From assembly GCA_030045295.1 (NCBI GenBank), contig JASIGD010000162.1, forward strand, positions 1-8,434: a stretch of 8,434 nucleotides of DNA, in the 5' to 3' direction. Made by a program: the position numbers and the translations under genes. The notes under the pieces were generated by a model that saw only the letters and a program-made list of their open reading frames with translations, was not told the origin of the DNA and did no database searches. This DNA comes from Streptosporangiaceae bacterium. GTDB lineage: Bacteria > Actinomycetota > Actinomycetes > Streptosporangiales > Streptosporangiaceae. Every line of letters starts with the position of its first letter. The stretch's first letter is position 1. Positions 5,901-8,434 of the stretch are shown here, in pieces.

Positions 5901-6747
5901 CGTCTTGCGCCGAGGAGATGACGTACTGCAGGAGGGCGGCCACCGCGTCGGCGCCGTGGTCCTTCAGCAACTGGTCGGTGCCGGAGAACTCGATGAACGC
6001 GATGGATACCCTGCGGTGCTCTCCTTCATGCCCGCCGGCCAGCAGGTTCTCCGCCACCGGGGGTGGCACGTAGCGTCCCAGGTCCAGGCCGGTGACGTCG
6101 CGTAGCCGGTGGCCCCGAGGCGGAATCTTGGGGGCGCCGCTCAGCAGGTACCCCGGGTCCTTGGCCGCGCCGACCGGGCCGGGGCCGAGGAGAGCGGCGG
6201 CAGCGGGGCTGACCACGACCTGACCGGCCTCGGCGGCCGCTTCCATCAGGGCGGTCTGAGTGGCCGCTGGCCCGGTGATGATGAGTTCTCGGTGCCTGCT
6301 GCCGGCCAGGAAGAACATGACCGGGCCGCTGTGCACGCCGGCGGACATCCGCAGCGTCGCCGAGCCCGCGGTACCGGTTACCTTTCCGCCGCGCCGGAGC
6401 GTCCTGCGCATCTCCCAGGTAGCGGCGCACGCCGCCGCCGCGTGCTCCCCGCCCTGGAAGAGCAGCAGCACCGCGTCGCCCCCCCACTTGATCAGGCCCG
6501 CGCCGTATCCGAACGCGACGTCCAGAAGGCTCACGAACGCCGCGTTCAGGATCTGGTTCACCTCCTCGGCGCCGACCTTGCCCGCCCGGGCGAACCGCTC
6601 GGTCAGCCGGGTGAACCCGGAGATGTCGATAAACGCCAGCGTGCCGTCCACCGTGCGGTGACTGGCCTCCGGATTTTCCCGTAGCCAATCGATCAGGACG
6701 GTGGGCACGTAGGGACTGAACGTCTGGTCTTGGCCGGTGTCTATCAT
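2905..6747 (-). CDS. Tandem class III nucleotide cyclase with AAA/STAND ATPase and TPR region
   Basis: The 1280-residue product probably makes cAMP in the cytoplasm under control of an ATPase/TPR module. Cyclase domain 1 (about 33-190) has F39-I-D41-I-S-G-F-T and K87-W-G-G-D91, both metal aspartates, but its Asn/Arg positions are Thr163 and Leu167. Cyclase domain 2 (about 244-417) lacks the aspartates (A-F-I-E253-F-S and N299-G-G-K) but has Y358-S-V-W-G-D-A-I-N366-L-A-A-R370. Together they can form one complete site, as in mammalian soluble adenylyl cyclase, which has the same layout. Next come an AAA_16-like ATPase with Walker A G462-E-P-G-I-G-K-S469, Walker B V585-L-A-V-E-D590, a G-N-P-L-F-L-R-E-L motif (674-682) and H765-A-L-L-R-D; then helical TPR-type repeats from about 800 to 1250. 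ATG 6747 is preferred over a TTG at 6807 because the family homology starts near residue 10 and a -10-like TAAGTT precedes it; no Shine-Dalgarno is seen. The last residues (A-G-S-I-P-G-W) are unusual. Confidence 0.95.
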   Translation of the reverse strand: MIDTGQDQTFSPYVPTVLIDWLRENPEASHRTVDGTLAFIDISGFTRLTERFARAGKVGAEEVNQILNAAFVSLLDVAFGYGAGLIKWGGDAVLLLFQGGEHAAAACAATWEMRRTLRRGGKVTGTAGSATLRMSAGVHSGPVMFFLAGSRHRELIITGPAATQTALMEAAAEAGQVVVSPAAAALLGPGPVGAAKDPGYLLSGAPKIPPRGHRLRDVTGLDLGRYVPPPVAENLLAGGHEGEHRRVSIAFIEFSGTDQLLKDHGADAVAALLQYVISSAQDAAHANDVTFLGTDINANGGKIMLVAGAPRSTRRDETHLLQAVRAVLARPGVLTLRAGAHAGRAFAGDLGPPYRRTYSVWGDAINLAARLMARAAPGQLLATADILDRSTRMFAFKSLPPFQVKGKAQPVHAFDVGPPLPNRPAPAQAAGALVGRDAEVAALREALDSLRRGRGGLVELLGEPGIGKSRLLAELLALADQERRVVVRCDAYATAIPYAVTDMLLRDVLGAPADAEPRAVAAALETAVAGQAPQLGKWLPLLATAVGAELPTTPEVAQLADDFRRPRLEQAVAELVGAILLDPAVLAVEDVQLADEASVGVLNRLLEEVSGRPWLMAITGRAPKLLRIPDSADPLLLELGPLPASAAETLLLDATKRLSLAPHQIAAIAERGAGNPLFLRELATVAGRGGDSRLLPESIEDVIGAQIDLLAVADRSTLRAAAVAGMTFEEGLLAEVLGQPLDDGVWERLREFVSPEAPGTFRFRHALLRDGAYEGLPYARRRQLHGQLATALERRAGDAPQAEAAQLSLHYFHAQRYAAASHYARIASERAAAAYANPEAAGFLETALDAAKRAGQSAAEVSRLAEALGDIRYRLGEFPAADRALADARKSADGDPVAYARLCEKTALAVARTGSGVSAALRWTARGREVLAGLTEADPDAARQDALLLTARTMLREWQGHYAEAATTAAEAIAVARRCGARDVLARALYLLDTADVARGRYGGEPWAEQALAIFEELGELSWQAKALNHLGMRAYFEGRWDDALGYYRQAREAFERVGDQWNAAITACNAVEILANQGRYTQAEQVARPAERVLRASGALAEMAFADTLLGRIAAQRGRPLEALRRLEAARAGYLKAGEPTEVMATEISIAETLVYGGEAEEALARVDDIAASSRMRDADAAASALSRVRGYALALLGRAVSAQEAVDTSLRAARERGNRYDEALATDALIQLAETRGQLADPELVTRRNELFRALGIRTVPTPWSAASSSQAGSIPGW
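2910..2934. other. tRNA T-arm-like sequence at the 3' end of the cyclase gene, with flanking dyad
   Basis: On the minus strand GGTTCGATTCC (2915-2925) matches the tRNA T-loop consensus and is translated here as G-S-I-P. Imperfect arms AGCCTGG (2910-2916) and CCTGGCT (2928-2934) flank it with one T-T mismatch. No anticodon arm, acceptor stem or CCA end could be assembled around it. It may be a relic of a tRNA gene end or a chance match; the dyad could also act as a weak bidirectional terminator for the two convergent genes. Confidence 0.3.
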
Positions 6748-6755
6748 CCGATACA

Positions 6756-6785
6756 AACTTAGGCGCCGATGGCCGGCTAGCCCAA
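6756..6785 (-). promoter_or_regulatory. Candidate leaderless promoter of the cyclase gene
   Basis: On the minus strand TTGGGC (6780-6785) and TAAGTT (6756-6761) are 18 bases apart. TAAGTT fits the actinobacterial TANNNT -10 pattern and ends eight bases before ATG 6747, so transcription could begin at or near the start codon. This fits the missing Shine-Dalgarno. The -35 is only half-matching. If real, the cyclase can be expressed separately from the SDR gene 78 bases upstream. Confidence 0.35.
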
Positions 6786-6825
6786 GCGCGACCCTCCCAA
6801 GGGCCAAAGACCCGTCGGCCTTCGG

Positions 6826-7638
6826 TCACGGCGGCCCCGCCCCGGCGGCCCCGGCCTTGAGGCTCACTTGCTGTGCCGGCGGATCCGGCGTCACAGCGGA
6901 TATCCCGCCGGGCACCTCCAGGACGGTCCCGGTGATCTCCGCGGCCTCGTCGGAGAGCAAGAACGCGACCAGCTCGGCGACCTCGGCGGCGCTGCCGAAG
7001 CGGCGGAGCGCGATCGTCTCGGTCAGGCCGGCCGTCGTCCCTTCCGGCACTATCGCGGTCATGTCGCGCAGGGCCGGGCCGGGCGCCACAGCGTTGACGC
7101 GGATCCCGAACCGGCGGGTCTGGGTCGCCAGCGCCTTGACGAACCCGGCGATCCCGGGCTTGGCCGCCAGGTCATCACCGGAGCCGGTGTGGACGTACAC
7201 CCCGACCACGGAGGACACCGTGATGATCCGGCCCGATCCTCGTTTCATCATGGGGAACACGGCGGCGCGGCACAGATGGAACATGCCGTCCAGCTCGGTG
7301 TCGATCACGGCCCGCCAGTCGGCGTCCTCCACCAGCGACGGCGGCCGGTCCCTGATGACTCCCGCGCAGCTCACCACGGCACCCACCGGGCCTAGTTCCT
7401 CCTCGGCGCGCCGAACCCACGACGCGACCTCGGCGGCATCGGTCATGTCCACCTCGACCGCGGCCACCTGGGCACCGAACTCACGTGCGGCCTTCTCGGC
7501 CTCGCGGGCGGACTGCTCGTCGCGCCGGTGGCTGAAGCTGACGTGCCAGCCGGCCGCGGCGAGCCTGCGCACGACGGCGGCGCCGATACCGCGCGAACCA
7601 GCGCTGACCAGCGCCACCAGGCGGTCATCCTGGCCCAA
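6826..7638 (-). CDS. Short-chain dehydrogenase/reductase-fold protein with degenerate catalytic residues
   Basis: The 270-residue product (counting from TTG 7638) is a FabG-like SDR by sequence. The Rossmann nucleotide loop is S12-A-G-S-R-G-I-G19, H37-R-R39 suggests NADP(H) preference, D64-M65 is the adenine-ring aspartate site, and S90-C-A-G93 stands in for N-N-A-G. The C-terminal part has the usual R-V-N-A-V-A-P-G-P and V-P-G-G segments. Ser143 and Lys160 of the catalytic tetrad are present, but the Tyr position is Asp156 and the Asn position is Glu115, so classical hydride-transfer chemistry is doubtful. TTG 7638 is chosen because AAGGG lies seven bases upstream and the homology starts there; a GTG at 7716 would add 26 residues with no ribosome site. 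It lies upstream of the cyclase in the same direction and may share a transcript with it. The substrate is unknown. Confidence 0.88.
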   Translation of the reverse strand: MGQDDRLVALVSAGSRGIGAAVVRRLAAAGWHVSFSHRRDEQSAREAEKAAREFGAQVAAVEVDMTDAAEVASWVRRAEEELGPVGAVVSCAGVIRDRPPSLVEDADWRAVIDTELDGMFHLCRAAVFPMMKRGSGRIITVSSVVGVYVHTGSGDDLAAKPGIAGFVKALATQTRRFGIRVNAVAPGPALRDMTAIVPEGTTAGLTETIALRRFGSAAEVAELVAFLLSDEAAEITGTVLEVPGGISAVTPDPPAQQVSLKAGAAGAGPP

Positions 7639-7808
7639 TGCTCCACCCTTCTCATCAGAAACACATGAAGCACCCGCCAGGTCTGACCCCGTGGGGATAC
7701 AAAAGTAACACGCCACCGGCAGGTGAAGCGGCGATGAATGCTCAGTTACGGCGTGTCGACTTCCCCGGCTTCCGCCTCCGGTCGCTGGCTCGTGTCATAG
7801 CCTGAACC
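7639..7808. promoter_or_regulatory. Divergent promoter region between the SDR and Gfo/Idh/MocA genes
   Basis: These 170 bases separate two divergent genes and must hold promoters for both if the SDR starts at 7638. On the plus strand TAGCCT (7799-7804) fits TANNNT and ends just before GTG 7809, as in a leaderless transcript. On the minus strand TACTTT lies about 65 bases before the TTG, but no well-spaced -35 was found. No long inverted repeat stands out. Confidence 0.35.
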
Positions 7809-8434
7809 GTGGACGTGCTACGCATCGGAGTGCTGGGCTCGGCCCGGATATCCGCGCCGGCGCTGATCGAGCCGGCCCGCCAGGTTCCCGCGGTAACCGT
7901 GGCGGCGGTGGCAGCACGGGAGCAGGCCCGCGCCGAGGCCTTCGCCGTCCGGCACGAGATACCGGTGGCCTACGGCAGCTACGACGACCTGCTCGCCGAC
8001 CCGGACATCGACGCCGTCTACAACCCGCTGCCGAACTCGCTGCACGGGCCGTGGACGCTCAGGGCGATCGGCGCCGGGAAGCACGTGCTGTGCGAGAAAC
8101 CGTTCGCGTCCAACGCGCCGGAAGCCGAGCGGGTCGCGGACGCGGCCGCGGACGCCGGCCTGGTGGTCATGGAGGCCATGCACTACCGGTACCACCCGCT
8201 GACCCGGCGGTTGCAGGACGTCGTCCGCGAGCTCGGGCCGGTCCGGTCCATCGGTTGCTGGACGAGCTTCGTGATCGCGGACGAGCACGACATCCGGTAT
8301 GACTACGACCTGGGCGGCGGCGCGCTGATGGACGGCGGCTGCTACGCGATCGATTGCCTGCGGCTGCTGGGTCCCGGCGAGCCTTCGGTGACCGCGGCGC
8401 TCGCCGATCCGTACCTGCCGCCGTCCGGGCGGGG
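7809..8434 (+). CDS. Gfo/Idh/MocA-family NAD(P)-dependent oxidoreductase, N-terminal part
   Basis: The frame is open to the right edge, giving 208 residues of a protein usually about 330 long. Family members oxidise or reduce sugars, inositols and dihydrodiols with NAD(P). The Rossmann start I6-G-V-L-G-S-A-R is followed by the Y55-x-S-Y-D-D-L segment, then V70-Y-N-P-L-P-N-S-L-H-G with the conserved loop histidine, and the E96-K-P98 motif whose lysine is catalytic. The second domain begins with M-E-A-M-H-Y-R-Y-H-P and includes the G-G-A-L-M-D-G-G-C-Y-A-I-D substrate-site segment. An in-frame TGA at 7803-7805 forces the start to GTG 7809 or GTG 7815; there is no Shine-Dalgarno, so a leaderless message is likely. 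The loop and E-A-M-H-Y-R-Y-H-P pattern resemble the dimeric dihydrodiol dehydrogenase/glucose-fructose oxidoreductase branch, but the substrate cannot be named. It faces away from the SDR gene. Confidence 0.92.
   Translation, partial: MDVLRIGVLGSARISAPALIEPARQVPAVTVAAVAAREQARAEAFAVRHEIPVAYGSYDDLLADPDIDAVYNPLPNSLHGPWTLRAIGAGKHVLCEKPFASNAPEAERVADAAADAGLVVMEAMHYRYHPLTRRLQDVVRELGPVRSIGCWTSFVIADEHDIRYDYDLGGGALMDGGCYAIDCLRLLGPGEPSVTAALADPYLPPSGR

Noticed and set aside
6026..6829. Minus-strand 267-codon frame overlapping the N-terminus of the cyclase
   Set aside because: It is the shifted frame of the cyclase-coding sequence; the true frame carries the D-I-S-G-F-T and G-G-D motifs.
6737..7708. Plus-strand open frame of 323 codons antisense to the SDR gene
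   Set aside because: The product is a Ser/Ala/Arg/Thr-rich sequence typical of reverse-strand shadows, while the minus-strand frame is an unmistakable SDR fold.
1..8434. CRISPR array, transposon ends or long direct repeats
   Set aside because: No regularly spaced repeats, transposase reading frame or terminal inverted repeats were seen by eye; short repeats found are those listed.

Overview
This 8.4 kb window is GC-rich DNA with almost all-G/C third codon positions, GTG and TTG starts and probable leaderless genes. Together with the protein families present, this points to a chromosome of a high-GC actinomycete (Actinomycetota). The genus cannot be fixed from the sequence; a Streptosporangiales- or Frankia-like soil actinobacterium would fit.

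Layout, left to right. (1) Minus strand, 1-612: the N-terminal 204 residues of a polytopic GT-C-type membrane glycosyltransferase-like protein, cut by the window edge. (2) 613-1113: about 500 bases without an intact gene. It holds a decayed plus-strand remnant (806-991) whose last 39 codons look like the final membrane helix of a channel-like membrane protein, plus small inverted repeats. (3) Minus strand, 1114-1464: a 116-residue stand-alone cyclic-nucleotide-binding domain protein with no DNA-binding domain. (4) 1465-2006: intergenic DNA with two tandem stem-loops and a short plus-strand reading frame (1691-1916) that appears to carry a single-base frameshift. (5) Plus strand, 2007-2876: a secreted protein with a signal peptide, one Ig-like domain and a six-cysteine C-terminal half. 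(6) Minus strand, 2905-6747: a 1280-residue protein with two class III nucleotide cyclase domains, an AAA/STAND-type ATPase and a TPR-rich C-terminus. (7) Minus strand, 6826-7638, directly upstream of the cyclase and in the same direction: a short-chain dehydrogenase/reductase (SDR) fold protein with a broken catalytic tetrad. (8) Plus strand, 7809 to the right edge: a Gfo/Idh/MocA-family oxidoreductase, divergent from the SDR gene.

The most interesting object is the large cyclase. Its two cyclase domains are complementary: the first keeps both metal-binding aspartates but lacks the transition-state Asn/Arg pair, and the second keeps Asn/Arg but lacks the aspartates. This is the one-site pseudo-heterodimer logic of mammalian soluble adenylyl cyclase (ADCY10), which also shares the C1-C2-NTPase-repeat layout. 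The same window encodes a single-domain cNMP-binding protein that could be a receiver of the nucleotide made by the cyclase, but they lie about 1.4 kb apart in separate transcription units and no link is proven. The SDR-like gene may be co-transcribed with the cyclase (78-base gap). No RNA gene, CRISPR array, transposase or complete mobile element was seen.
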